5,048 nt of DNA from Candidatus Aminicenantota bacterium (GCA_003524335.1 DQHV01000227.1:1-5048); one strand, 5' to 3'; positions 1-5,048 are shown, numbered from the stretch's first letter. Notes: generated by a model not told the origin, from the letters alone. Numbers and translations: made by a program.

Positions 1-1
1 C

Positions 2-337
2 TCCATTCACCGCCATTCTCGCCGGCCGCCCCGTCAGCGAATATGTCAAGCGGAGGTCAACTCGACGGGATTCTTTCCGCCAGAGAATCAAGCGGGCCGA
101 ACGTTTAGCGGATTGGAAGTATGTTTCTTTCACTTCAAACCCGTCCCAGACATTCATCCGTCCATCTTTGGGGCTGATATGTGTCTGGTCGGCTAGCCAA
201 AGAAGGGTGGGAGGCAAATCAGCGGATCGTCTATCACCTGAGCAGCCCGCGAGCCAGAGAGCCGGCAGAACAGCCAGTATAAAAAGTGGATAAGGATTTC
301 GCATTCTTCTGCTGCGGCGGAATGGGCATTTATTCAC
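2..337 (-). CDS. Putative lipoprotein, N-terminal part (cut by left edge)
   Basis: The reading frame is open for 112 codons from a GTG at 337 to the window edge. The start is fixed by a strong Shine-Dalgarno sequence, GGGAGGAGGT at 353-344, six bases upstream. An in-frame ATG at 304 (residue 12) is a weaker alternative because it would leave the signal peptide with almost no basic head. Residues 1-32 form a lipoprotein signal: an Arg-rich head (R7, R8, R10, R11, R13), a hydrophobic core (about 18-29) and a lipobox L29-A30-G31-C32. Cys32 would be lipidated, and Ser33 at +2 favours outer-membrane sorting by the E. coli rule. The mature part seen so far (33-112) has alternating hydrophobic and polar residues and an Asn-Gly near the cut (111-112), which suggests a beta-sandwich, possibly carbohydrate-binding-like or placed before an enzyme domain. 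I do not recognise the family. The gene follows the membrane protein on the same strand after an 85-base gap and has its own promoter. Confidence 0.75.
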   Translation of the reverse strand, partial: MNKCPFRRSRRMRNPYPLFILAVLPALWLAGCSGDRRSADLPPTLLWLADQTHISPKDGRMNVWDGFEVKETYFQSAKRSARLILWRKESRRVDLRLTYSLTGRPARMAVNG

Positions 338-363
338 CAAATGACCTCCTCCCATCGTCATGA

Positions 364-393
364 ATGATAAAAAATAATGGGCGTGGACGTCAA
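364..393 (-). promoter_or_regulatory. Sigma70-type promoter of the lipoprotein gene
   Basis: On the minus strand there is a -35 box TTGACG (393-388), an 18-base spacer and a -10 box TATCAT (369-364). The -35 matches consensus at five of six positions and the -10 at five of six. The expected transcript start is near 357, which gives a leader of about 20 bases made up largely of the strong Shine-Dalgarno sequence. The spacer holds a run of six T on this strand. So the lipoprotein gene can be transcribed separately although it lies behind the membrane-protein gene on the same strand. Confidence 0.6.
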
Positions 394-422
394 CTTGAGC
401 ACAAAATGGCGGAAAGAACGGC

Positions 423-2117
423 CTAGCCACCCGGACACGGCGGCCCGCCGGCGGCGTCTCCGCAGCCCAGGGCGATCGGCCAAAGGAACGGGGACAAGTA
501 ATAGATGAATTCAAGACTGTACGTGTAGCGCAGGACGGGAAGGGCCAGGACGGCGATGAGAATCCCGTAGCTGAGCGCCGACGACGTCAGCAGGAACAGG
601 GTAAACGCGCCGGGATGCCGGAAACCCGTCCGGAAGAGGCGCGCCACGGAGAACGCCCAGGCCGCAAGAAGCGCGAGCGTCCACCCCGGGTTGCGGAACA
701 CAAGGGAGTGCACGGAGATCAAGGACTGGTGCAGCCGCTCGAAGACGCTAGCGAGCGGCTTGTCCCTCCGGTCGGGCGCCAAGGGGTCCTGAGAGCGCAG
801 ATGCCCGTCCCTGTCATAGAGCTCGGGCAGCATCGACCGCGCGAAACCGGAAGGGGTCAGGGTGGCGGAATATTCGCGCGTGTTGAAACGCCGGTTGAAG
901 GATGAATTGGGGACCCCGAACGGGAAGATCGTGTTCAGCCGCAGAGCGGAGTCGAGGCAGTTGTTGTGCAGCTCGCCGTACAAGTCGGCCTGTCCCCGGA
1001 GATTGCTCCAGAACACCCTGTACAGGCTGGAAGCCGTGTACTTCAAGGCGAAAACAGGATGCTTGCGCAAGGCGTCCCTGGCCATGCGGCGCCACAGGGG
1101 ACGCCATTTTAGGTAGAGATTGTACCGATCAGCGGGTTCCGCCGAGAGGAAGACCTGGTCGATTTGGATCCGGTTACGGTCATAATATCGCTTGAAGACC
1201 GATTGGATCGCCTTCAGGTCCCAGGACGTCTTCAAGATCAGGCGGTGCTTCGGCCGGAAGCTGGAGCGACAGCGGGCGATGGCCCGATTGGCCGCGGCGC
1301 CGTACGAGGCATCCGGCTCGAGGAACGTGGACGTCAGGGAGATCATCTCGTGCTCGGGAAACGTGGAGAGGGAAAAGGTACCGGCGGTCAGGGAGTTGTA
1401 CGCCATCTGCGTCAGGAGGACGGCCGCGCAAGGAAGCGTGACCGCGATCACTCGCCCCCGGCCGAACCTGTTCCGGATCATGAAAACGACGATAAGGACC
1501 AGGAGGAGGACCAGGAACGATCCCGCGGGCCGGACCAGGATAGTCCCGGCCGCGGAAACGGACGCCGCTACGAAAAGGGCCTTTGTCCTCCGGGCCAGTC
1601 CCAGGATCAGGAGCCCCAGAGTTGTGACGACGGCGCTGACGAAAAGGCTGTCGGCCATGAACGCTGAATCCGACAGGATATGCCACGAGGTCGCGGCATG
1701 GGCCGCGAGGGCCACGGAGACCGCGAGCGGGACAAGGGGACGGCGGGGAAAAGCCCGGGCCATGGCCCAAATGAAAAAGAGCCTGGACACAACCGCGATC
1801 GTGTGCTGGGCCGCGGCGACGGCGGAACTCGTGGAAAAAAGCATATAGATGATCTTGAGAAAGACCGGATAACCGATCGTCCGGATCGACAGGTTCGGCC
1901 AGAAGCCCTTGCCGATCTGATCGGCGATCATAAAATAGCCGGAGCTATCCAGGCGTATGATGACGTTCCGATAATCCAGGAAGAATGGGAGCCGGGTGAT
2001 CGTGAAAACGGCGACGAAGAGCGCCCCGGCGACGATAAGCGCCCAGTCAACGGTCTTCGGGTGAAGCCGCGGGTCCCTCCGGACAACGCCCTTTTCGGAG
2101 AGCGGGTTCCCTTTCAT
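423..2117 (-). CDS. Multi-pass membrane protein, GT-C glycosyltransferase-like
   Basis: A 564-residue protein starts at ATG 2117, with a Shine-Dalgarno GGGGAG (2132-2127) nine bases upstream, and ends at TAG 423-425. About eight membrane segments fill the N-terminal half (roughly 25-47, 81-103, 104-121, 127-143, 152-174, 178-195, 197-214, 222-240). A soluble region follows (about 245-470), then three more segments (477-495, 501-527, 532-551). The first outer loop has an acidic residue followed by Tyr (D57, Y61), then R79-T80-I81-G82-Y83-P84, close to the R-x-P-G-Y-P seen in ArnT/PMT-like GT-C enzymes. R196-P197 and a C-terminal R530-Y531 also fit. GT-C enzymes move a sugar from a lipid-phosphate donor to a lipid or protein acceptor on the outer face of the inner membrane. 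The usual DE or DD pair is only D-S here, so activity is unproven and the substrate cannot be told. Cys283 and Cys387 in the soluble region could form a disulfide. The protein could also be a non-enzymatic relative. Confidence 0.7.
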   Translation of the reverse strand: MKGNPLSEKGVVRRDPRLHPKTVDWALIVAGALFVAVFTITRLPFFLDYRNVIIRLDSSGYFMIADQIGKGFWPNLSIRTIGYPVFLKIIYMLFSTSSAVAAAQHTIAVVSRLFFIWAMARAFPRRPLVPLAVSVALAAHAATSWHILSDSAFMADSLFVSAVVTTLGLLILGLARRTKALFVAASVSAAGTILVRPAGSFLVLLLVLIVVFMIRNRFGRGRVIAVTLPCAAVLLTQMAYNSLTAGTFSLSTFPEHEMISLTSTFLEPDASYGAAANRAIARCRSSFRPKHRLILKTSWDLKAIQSVFKRYYDRNRIQIDQVFLSAEPADRYNLYLKWRPLWRRMARDALRKHPVFALKYTASSLYRVFWSNLRGQADLYGELHNNCLDSALRLNTIFPFGVPNSSFNRRFNTREYSATLTPSGFARSMLPELYDRDGHLRSQDPLAPDRRDKPLASVFERLHQSLISVHSLVFRNPGWTLALLAAWAFSVARLFRTGFRHPGAFTLFLLTSSALSYGILIAVLALPVLRYTYSLEFIYYLSPFLWPIALGCGDAAGGPPCPGG

Positions 2118-2177
2118 CCCGGCAATCTCCCCAGCGACATCAACTATGACAATGAGTATTCAGGCAGCACTTTGGCC

Positions 2178-2198
2178 TCATCCCGTCGCCAGGGATGA
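2178..2198. repeat. Inverted repeat over the -10 box of the GT-C-like gene (candidate operator)
   Basis: TCATCCC (2178-2184) and GGGATGA (2192-2198) are perfect reverse complements separated by seven bases. The right arm overlaps the -10 box (2195-2200) of the minus-strand promoter, and the loop covers the expected start of transcription near 2188. A transcript from this promoter would contain only the left arm and part of the loop, so an RNA hairpin is unlikely. A DNA site for a dimeric repressor fits better. No matching regulator is encoded in the window. Confidence 0.4.
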
Positions 2199-2224
2199 TA
2201 AATCGCATTGTCGTCGGCTGTCAA
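2195..2224 (-). promoter_or_regulatory. Sigma70-type promoter of the GT-C-like membrane protein gene
   Basis: On the minus strand, a perfect -35 box TTGACA (2224-2219) is followed by an 18-base spacer and the -10 box TATCAT (2200-2195, five of six matches). The expected transcript start is near 2188, leaving a leader of about 70 bases before the ATG at 2117. The layout is nearly identical to that of the lipoprotein promoter. It lies in the 174-base gap between the two divergent gene groups. Confidence 0.65.
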
Positions 2225-2273
2225 GCTGATGTATGGAGCCAGTGCATCCCGACTGTGGACTTAGCGGCCCGAT

Positions 2274-2279
2274 TATGCT
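2274..2279 (+). promoter_or_regulatory. Weak candidate -10 box for the YkvI-like gene
   Basis: TATGCT matches the -10 consensus at four of six positions and lies 13-18 bases before the GTG start at 2292. If it is used, transcription would begin about six bases before the GTG, giving an almost leaderless mRNA. No convincing -35 box stands 16-18 bases upstream (the positions read roughly GACTGT), so this is tentative. Confidence 0.2.
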
Positions 2280-2291
2280 AGGTCTTCCCTC

Positions 2292-3389
2292 GTGTCCGTT
2301 TTCCGTAAGTACTTTCTGCCGGGCTTCGTCTTCCAGGGTGTTCTGATCGCCGGGGGGTACGGCACGGGCCGCGAGCTGGTCGAGTACTTCATGAAATATG
2401 GAATCCGGGGCGGAATCGCGGGCATGTTCCTCATAACGACCGTCATGTGGGCGGTCATTCTGGCGGTCACCTTCGAGTTCGCGCGGGTCTTCAAAGCCTA
2501 TGACTACCGCTCGCTCCTCATCCGCGTCCTCGGCCCCTTCTGGGTCGTTTTCGAGGCGTTCTATCTCGTCCTGATGGTCCTGGTGCTGGGGGTCGTCGGG
2601 TCGGCGGCCGGCGTTCTCCTCCGGCAGAACTTCGGGATTCCCTACATCTTTGGAGTGGGCGTCATGCTGGCGTCCATAGGGTTCTTAACGTTTAAGGGGT
2701 CGGGTCTGCTGGAGAAGCTTCTGTCCGGCTGGTCCATTTTCATCTACCTCGTCTACGGCCTCTTCCTGGCCGCGGCCATCTGGAAGTTCGGCCCGCTAAT
2801 CCAAAGTCAGCTTTCCGCCGGCAAAATGCTCCCCGGCTGGGGTCTCGGGGGGTTCAAATACGCCCTCTACAACATGGGCGTGATCCCCTCGGTCCTTTTC
2901 TGCCTGAATCACATCGAAACCCGTCGCGAAGCCGTCGTCTCAGGGATCCTGGCCAGCCTGATCGGGATCCTGCCGGGCTTCCTGTTTTTCATCGCTGTCT
3001 TGGGTGATTATCCGGCCGTCATCAGCCAGGAGGCTCCGGCCTTTTTTGTGCTCCAGAAGCTCCACCTTCCGGCGCTCCTCGTGGCCTACCTGGTCATGCT
3101 CTTCGGGACCCTCATCCAAACCGGAACGGGTTTCATCCACGCCTTCAATCAACGGCTGCAAACCGCCCTCCAGGCGCGGGGGAGGAGATTGCTTACCTGG
3201 CACAGGCCGGTGGTGGCCTTGGCTCTGCTTCTCGTCAGCCTCGGAGTGGCCACCTTCGGCCTGATCAACCTTGTCGCCAAAGGCTACGGGAGTATCAGCT
3301 GGGGCATTTTTCTTTCTTACTTTGTCCCGTTGATGACCATCGGGGTTTTTAAGATCGTCCGCAAGACCGGGAGACGCTTCCCCTTTTGA
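2292..3389 (+). CDS. YkvI-like integral membrane protein, putative carrier
   Basis: A 365-residue protein with about ten hydrophobic segments (roughly 8-32, 41-63, 82-110, 116-133, 144-163, 186-206, 215-238, 256-280, 304-328, 334-355). It resembles the uncharacterised YkvI family: the first segment ends in a Gly-rich A20-G21-G22-Y23-G24-T25-G26-R27-E28 motif, like the GAGFASGQE stretch of YkvI proteins, and a later segment (193-205) carries N194-M195-G196-V197-I198-P199. Broken, Gly-rich helices of this sort recall LeuT/APC-fold carriers, so a transporter is the best guess; the substrate is unknown. GTG at 2292 is the first possible start after an in-frame TAG (2262-2264), and it keeps the whole conserved N-terminus; the next ATG (residue 34) would destroy it. 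No clear Shine-Dalgarno precedes it. The gene is followed after 84 bases by an NAD-dependent enzyme of the ornithine cyclodeaminase family, which suggests, but does not prove, an amino-acid-like substrate. Confidence 0.75.
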   Translation: MSVFRKYFLPGFVFQGVLIAGGYGTGRELVEYFMKYGIRGGIAGMFLITTVMWAVILAVTFEFARVFKAYDYRSLLIRVLGPFWVVFEAFYLVLMVLVLGVVGSAAGVLLRQNFGIPYIFGVGVMLASIGFLTFKGSGLLEKLLSGWSIFIYLVYGLFLAAAIWKFGPLIQSQLSAGKMLPGWGLGGFKYALYNMGVIPSVLFCLNHIETRREAVVSGILASLIGILPGFLFFIAVLGDYPAVISQEAPAFFVLQKLHLPALLVAYLVMLFGTLIQTGTGFIHAFNQRLQTALQARGRRLLTWHRPVVALALLLVSLGVATFGLINLVAKGYGSISWGIFLSYFVPLMTIGVFKIVRKTGRRFPF

Positions 3390-3394
3390 AAGTC

Positions 3395-3423
3395 TTGGCA
3401 AATCATCCAAATTTGGCTATGAT
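3395..3423 (+). promoter_or_regulatory. Sigma70-type promoter of the cyclodeaminase-family gene
   Basis: A -35 box TTGGCA (3395-3400, five of six) is followed by the ideal 17-base spacer and a -10 box TATGAT (3418-3423, five of six). Transcription should begin near 3430, giving a leader of about 45 bases with the Shine-Dalgarno at its end. The promoter starts only six bases after the YkvI-like stop codon, so the enzyme gene can be expressed independently of the carrier gene, or boosted over it. Confidence 0.7.
3407..3416. repeat. Perfect palindrome in the promoter spacer (candidate operator)
   Basis: CCAAATTTGG is a perfect 10-base palindrome inside the 17-base spacer between the -35 and -10 boxes. 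It is flanked by ATCAT (3402-3406) and ATGAT (3419-3423), which are reverse complements of each other but sit one to two bases off centre, so the outer symmetry is imperfect. A dimeric regulator bound here would block or reshape the promoter. No regulator gene is visible nearby to pair with it. Confidence 0.4.
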
Positions 3424-3463
3424 CGTTTTAATTCCCAGCGGACGACCTGTCCCTATCGACCGG

Positions 3464-3471
3464 AAAGGAGG
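3464..3471 (+). promoter_or_regulatory. Ribosome binding site that decides between two adjacent ATGs
   Basis: AAAGGAGG is a near-perfect Shine-Dalgarno sequence. Two ATG codons follow back to back, at 3474 and 3477. The first is only two bases away, too close for efficient initiation, and the second is five bases away. The second is therefore the preferred start, making a protein one residue shorter. Confidence 0.7.
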
Positions 3472-3476
3472 CGATG

Positions 3477-4445
3477 ATGCCAGCCGTTCTCAATCTTGAT
3501 CAAATCAAAGAGGCCCTTAAGCAGATCGACCCTGTCGAAGTGATTATCAAGAGCATCGAAGAAGGGTTTGTGGCCTATTCCCAGGGGAAAGTCGTCGTTC
3601 CTCCCATAGGAGAGTTGGTGTTCGAGGAACCTCGGGGAGATACCCACATCAAGTATGGGTATATCCGGCACGACGATTATTATGTCATCAAGATCGCCTC
3701 CGGGTTCTATGATAATCCCAAGTTGGGGCTTCCCACGAGCTCCGGACTGATGCTTCTTTTCAGCCAGAAAACGGGTGAGCTGGTGGCGGTCCTGATCGAT
3801 GACGGATATCTCACTCAGGTCCGCACGGCCGCGGCGGGCGCCGTCGTGGGGAAGTATTTCGCCCCTCAGAAGATCCGCCGGGTCGGGGTTTTCGGCGCCG
3901 GTGTGCAGGGCCGAATGCAGGTCGAATACCTGCGCTATGTGAGGGATTTTAAAGACGTGATCGTCTGGGGAGTCAATCAGGGAGAGCTGGACCGGTACAA
4001 AGCGGACATGACGCCAAAGGGTTTCCTGATCCAGACGACCTTCGACCCGGAGGAGATTGCCTCAACCTGTAATGTCATCATCACAGCGACCCCATCCTAT
4101 ACGCCGCTCCTCAAAGCCGCGCAGGTTCGGAAGGGCACTCATATAACGGCCATGGGCTCGGACACCGCCGAAAAACACGAGCTCGATCCCGCGATCCTGA
4201 AAAAAGCCGACAAGCTGGCCGTGGACAGCATCCCTCAATCCCTGCTGCGCGGCGAAGTCTTCAAGGCCCTGGAGGCCGGGACGATTAAGAAAGCAGACCT
4301 CGTCGAGCTGGGCACCGCCATCTCCGACCGGAAATTCCAGAGGCAGTCCGACGACGAGATCACCGTCGTCGATCTCACCGGCGTCGCCGTCCAGGACATT
4401 CAGATCAGCAAGGCCGTCTGGCGTGTCGTCGCGGGGCGGAAATAG
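3477..4445 (+). CDS. Ornithine cyclodeaminase/mu-crystallin family protein
   Basis: 322 residues from ATG 3477 (323 from ATG 3474, whose numbering is used here), the usual family length. Family hallmarks are present in order: V71-I72-K73 in a stretch ending near N81 (the catalytic lysine region), L113-T114-Q115-V116-R117-T118-A119-A120 (substrate-carboxylate arginine), the nucleotide-binding G141-A142-G143-V144-Q145 after a beta strand, and G228-S229-D230 followed by E237-L238-D239-P240. By recalled alignment, K73, R117 and D230 match Lys69, Arg112 and Asp228 of Pseudomonas putida ornithine cyclodeaminase, so the active site looks intact. The protein should be a soluble, dimeric NAD(P)-dependent enzyme. 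The family includes ornithine cyclodeaminase, alanine dehydrogenase, ketimine reductases and iminosuccinate reductase (BhcD), and sequence alone does not separate them. Ornithine-to-proline conversion is therefore only one option. The gene lies just after the YkvI-like carrier and has its own promoter and palindrome. Confidence 0.88.
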   Translation: MPAVLNLDQIKEALKQIDPVEVIIKSIEEGFVAYSQGKVVVPPIGELVFEEPRGDTHIKYGYIRHDDYYVIKIASGFYDNPKLGLPTSSGLMLLFSQKTGELVAVLIDDGYLTQVRTAAAGAVVGKYFAPQKIRRVGVFGAGVQGRMQVEYLRYVRDFKDVIVWGVNQGELDRYKADMTPKGFLIQTTFDPEEIASTCNVIITATPSYTPLLKAAQVRKGTHITAMGSDTAEKHELDPAILKKADKLAVDSIPQSLLRGEVFKALEAGTIKKADLVELGTAISDRKFQRQSDDEITVVDLTGVAVQDIQISKAVWRVVAGRK

Positions 4446-4582
4446 AAGCGGAGGGCGTTCTTCCTAAAGTCTTGCCGATCCGCCTGGCGTCATCTAAAGA
4501 AAATCTCTGCTTGGGCATGGCTTCCTCCGGGTTTAGCCTATCATATTCGGGATGCAAGGTCGCCCTCCGATTGTCAAGAACC

Positions 4583-4598
4583 CGGAAAGGAAATTCCG
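4583..4598. repeat. Palindromic element just upstream of the symporter -35 box
   Basis: CGGAA (4583-4587) pairs with TTCCG (4594-4598), and overlapping it GGAAATTCC (4589-4597) is palindromic around a central base. The element ends one base before the -35 region and is bracketed by two TTGTCAA copies (4571-4577 and 4600-4606). This could be a regulator site for the symporter, but arms this short also arise by chance. Confidence 0.25.
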
Positions 4599-4599
4599 T

Positions 4600-4627
4600 T
4601 TGTCAATCTTGATGGCCTGAATATAAT
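4600..4627 (+). promoter_or_regulatory. Sigma70-type promoter of the symporter gene
   Basis: A -35 box TTGTCA (4600-4605, five of six) is followed by a 16-base spacer and a perfect -10 box TATAAT (4622-4627). Transcription should begin near 4634, so the leader is only about 14 bases and begins almost at the Shine-Dalgarno AAGGAG (4636-4641), which is six bases before the ATG at 4648. The symporter is thus probably its own transcription unit. Confidence 0.7.
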
Positions 4628-4647
4628 ATTGGGAAAAGGAGTGCGCC

Positions 4648-5048
4648 ATGAACGTGCACTGGCTTGACCTGACCATATTTATCGCCTTCTTTGCCCTTGT
4701 CGTCGGCGTGAGCATGTACAAGAGCCGGCGGGAGAAAACGGGGGAGGATTTCTTTCTGGCCGGCCGCTCGCTCCTCTGGCCGCTGATCGGGTTTTCGCTC
4801 ATCGCCGCCAACATCTCGACCGAGCACTTTGTCGGGATGTCCGGGCAGGGAGCGGGAATCGCCGGCTTCGCCATAGCCAGCTACGAGTGGATGGCGGCTA
4901 TCACTCTGGTCATCGTGGCCCTGCTCTTCCTTCCCAAGTTCCTGCGCAGCGGGATCTACACCATCCCCGAATATCTCGAGTACCGCTACCATCCGGCGGC
5001 CCGCGGCATCATGGCCTTTTACCTGGTCATCATCTACATCGCGGTCAG
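4648..5048 (+). CDS. SGLT-like sodium/solute symporter, N-terminal part (cut by right edge)
   Basis: The first 133 codons of a sodium/solute symporter (SSS/SSF family, inner membrane, LeuT fold); full members have about 500-600 residues. Start ATG 4648 has a good Shine-Dalgarno sequence. Visible are a first hydrophobic segment (about 6-24), the family motif F35-F36-L37-A38-G39-R40, the broken helix A53-A54-N55-I56-S57-T58-E59-H60 followed by G63-M64-S65-G66, then A77-S78-Y79-E80-W81, and T105-I106-P107-E108-Y109-L110. This is very close to the Vibrio galactose transporter vSGLT in the same region. Known sugar-site positions are kept: N55 and E80 match Asn64 and Glu88 of vSGLT, while H60 and A83 match His83 and Ala105 of human SGLT1 rather than Gln69 and Ser91 of vSGLT. 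A53 and I56 match sodium-site residues Ala62 and Ile65. Sodium-coupled uptake of a sugar or sugar-like solute is therefore likely. The C-terminal half, with the remaining sugar-site and sodium-site residues, lies outside the window. Confidence 0.92.
   Translation, partial: MNVHWLDLTIFIAFFALVVGVSMYKSRREKTGEDFFLAGRSLLWPLIGFSLIAANISTEHFVGMSGQGAGIAGFAIASYEWMAAITLVIVALLFLPKFLRSGIYTIPEYLEYRYHPAARGIMAFYLVIIYIAV

Larger units (their letters stand above)
4446..4647. other. Intergenic region before the symporter gene
   Basis: These 202 bases contain no credible gene. The first part (4447-4480) has a possible long-range pairing of GCGGA with TCCGC but no T run, so no intrinsic terminator can be called for the enzyme gene. 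A 9-base sequence AAAGTCTTG (4466-4474) repeats the one at 3389-3397, which also lies just after a gene end. The last part holds two copies of TTGTCAA (4571-4577 and 4600-4606) around a palindrome, then the symporter promoter. Confidence 0.6.

Noticed and set aside
438..450. GC-rich hairpin (CGGCGG, one base, CCGCCG as read on the minus strand) in the last codons of the membrane protein gene.
   Set aside because: It has only a one-base loop and no T run follows on the minus strand, so it is not an intrinsic terminator; it comes from Gly/Pro codons at the C-terminus.
814..1770. Minus-strand frames at 814-1107, 1180-1770 and 1607-1792 inside the membrane protein gene.
   Set aside because: They are other frames of the same strand and lack recognisable composition; the 423-2117 frame is clearly the coding one, with regular membrane segments and conserved motifs.
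615..2198. Several long open frames on the plus strand (615-905, 862-1116, 902-1195, 1164-1667, 1192-1848, 1680-2198).
   Set aside because: They lie opposite the 564-residue membrane protein, are rich in Arg, Gly, Asp and Pro without hydrophobic cores or domain motifs, and are what a GC-rich gene gives on its complementary strand.
2940..3671. Minus-strand frames at 2940-3410 and 3453-3671.
   Set aside because: The first is opposite the YkvI-like gene and the second opposite the cyclodeaminase-family gene. Both are low-complexity, charged translations with no supporting start signal or family.
4447..4481. Possible hairpin GCGGA...TCCGC after the cyclodeaminase-family gene.
   Set aside because: The arms are five bases with a loop of more than twenty, and there is no T tract, so it does not qualify as a terminator.
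4539..4544. TATCAT resembling the -10 box of the two minus-strand genes.
   Set aside because: No -35 box stands 16-18 bases upstream (TTGGGC is 22 bases away), and a better promoter lies closer to the symporter.
4533..4992. Minus-strand frames at 4533-4874 and 4603-4992.
   Set aside because: They overlap the strongly supported symporter gene and its promoter; the symporter frame has exact family motifs.
1..5048. Search for a defence system, mobile element, CRISPR array, tRNA, rRNA or riboswitch.
   Set aside because: No repeat arrays, transposase or integrase motifs, tRNA-like cloverleaf or long conserved leader structure were seen by eye; all five genes are metabolic, transport or envelope types.

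Overview
This 5,048-base window is bacterial and fairly GC-rich. It holds five protein-coding genes in two divergent groups, two of them cut by the window edges. I see no tRNA, rRNA, CRISPR array, transposase or phage gene. A lipobox signal peptide with Ser at position +2 suggests a cell with an outer membrane. The style (GT-C-like membrane protein, YkvI-like carrier, bacterial SGLT-type symporter) would fit an Acidobacteriota or Aminicenantes type of organism, but that assignment is a guess and no marker gene supports it.

Left half, minus strand: a multi-pass membrane protein of 564 residues with glycosyltransferase C (GT-C) features (423-2117), followed by a lipoprotein that runs off the left edge (2-337). 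Each gene has a recognisable sigma70-type promoter, and the two promoters are almost the same: TTGACA or TTGACG, 18 bases, then TATCAT. An inverted repeat covers the -10 box of the membrane-protein promoter.

Right half, plus strand: a YkvI-like membrane protein (2292-3389), an ornithine cyclodeaminase/mu-crystallin family enzyme (3477-4445) and the first 133 codons of an SGLT-like sodium/solute symporter (4648 to the right edge). The enzyme and the symporter each have their own promoter close upstream. The enzyme promoter carries a 10-base perfect palindrome in its spacer, a plausible operator. The YkvI-like gene starts with GTG and has no clear ribosome binding site.

How they may work together: the carrier and the NAD(P)-dependent enzyme beside it suggest uptake or export of a small amino or imino compound coupled to its conversion. 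The symporter keeps sugar-site residues known from SGLT transporters, so it more likely serves carbohydrate uptake and may be an independent unit. The left-hand pair looks like a cell-envelope unit. The evidence points to ordinary chromosomal genes with interesting promoter-level structure, not to a new multi-gene system such as defence or mobile DNA.
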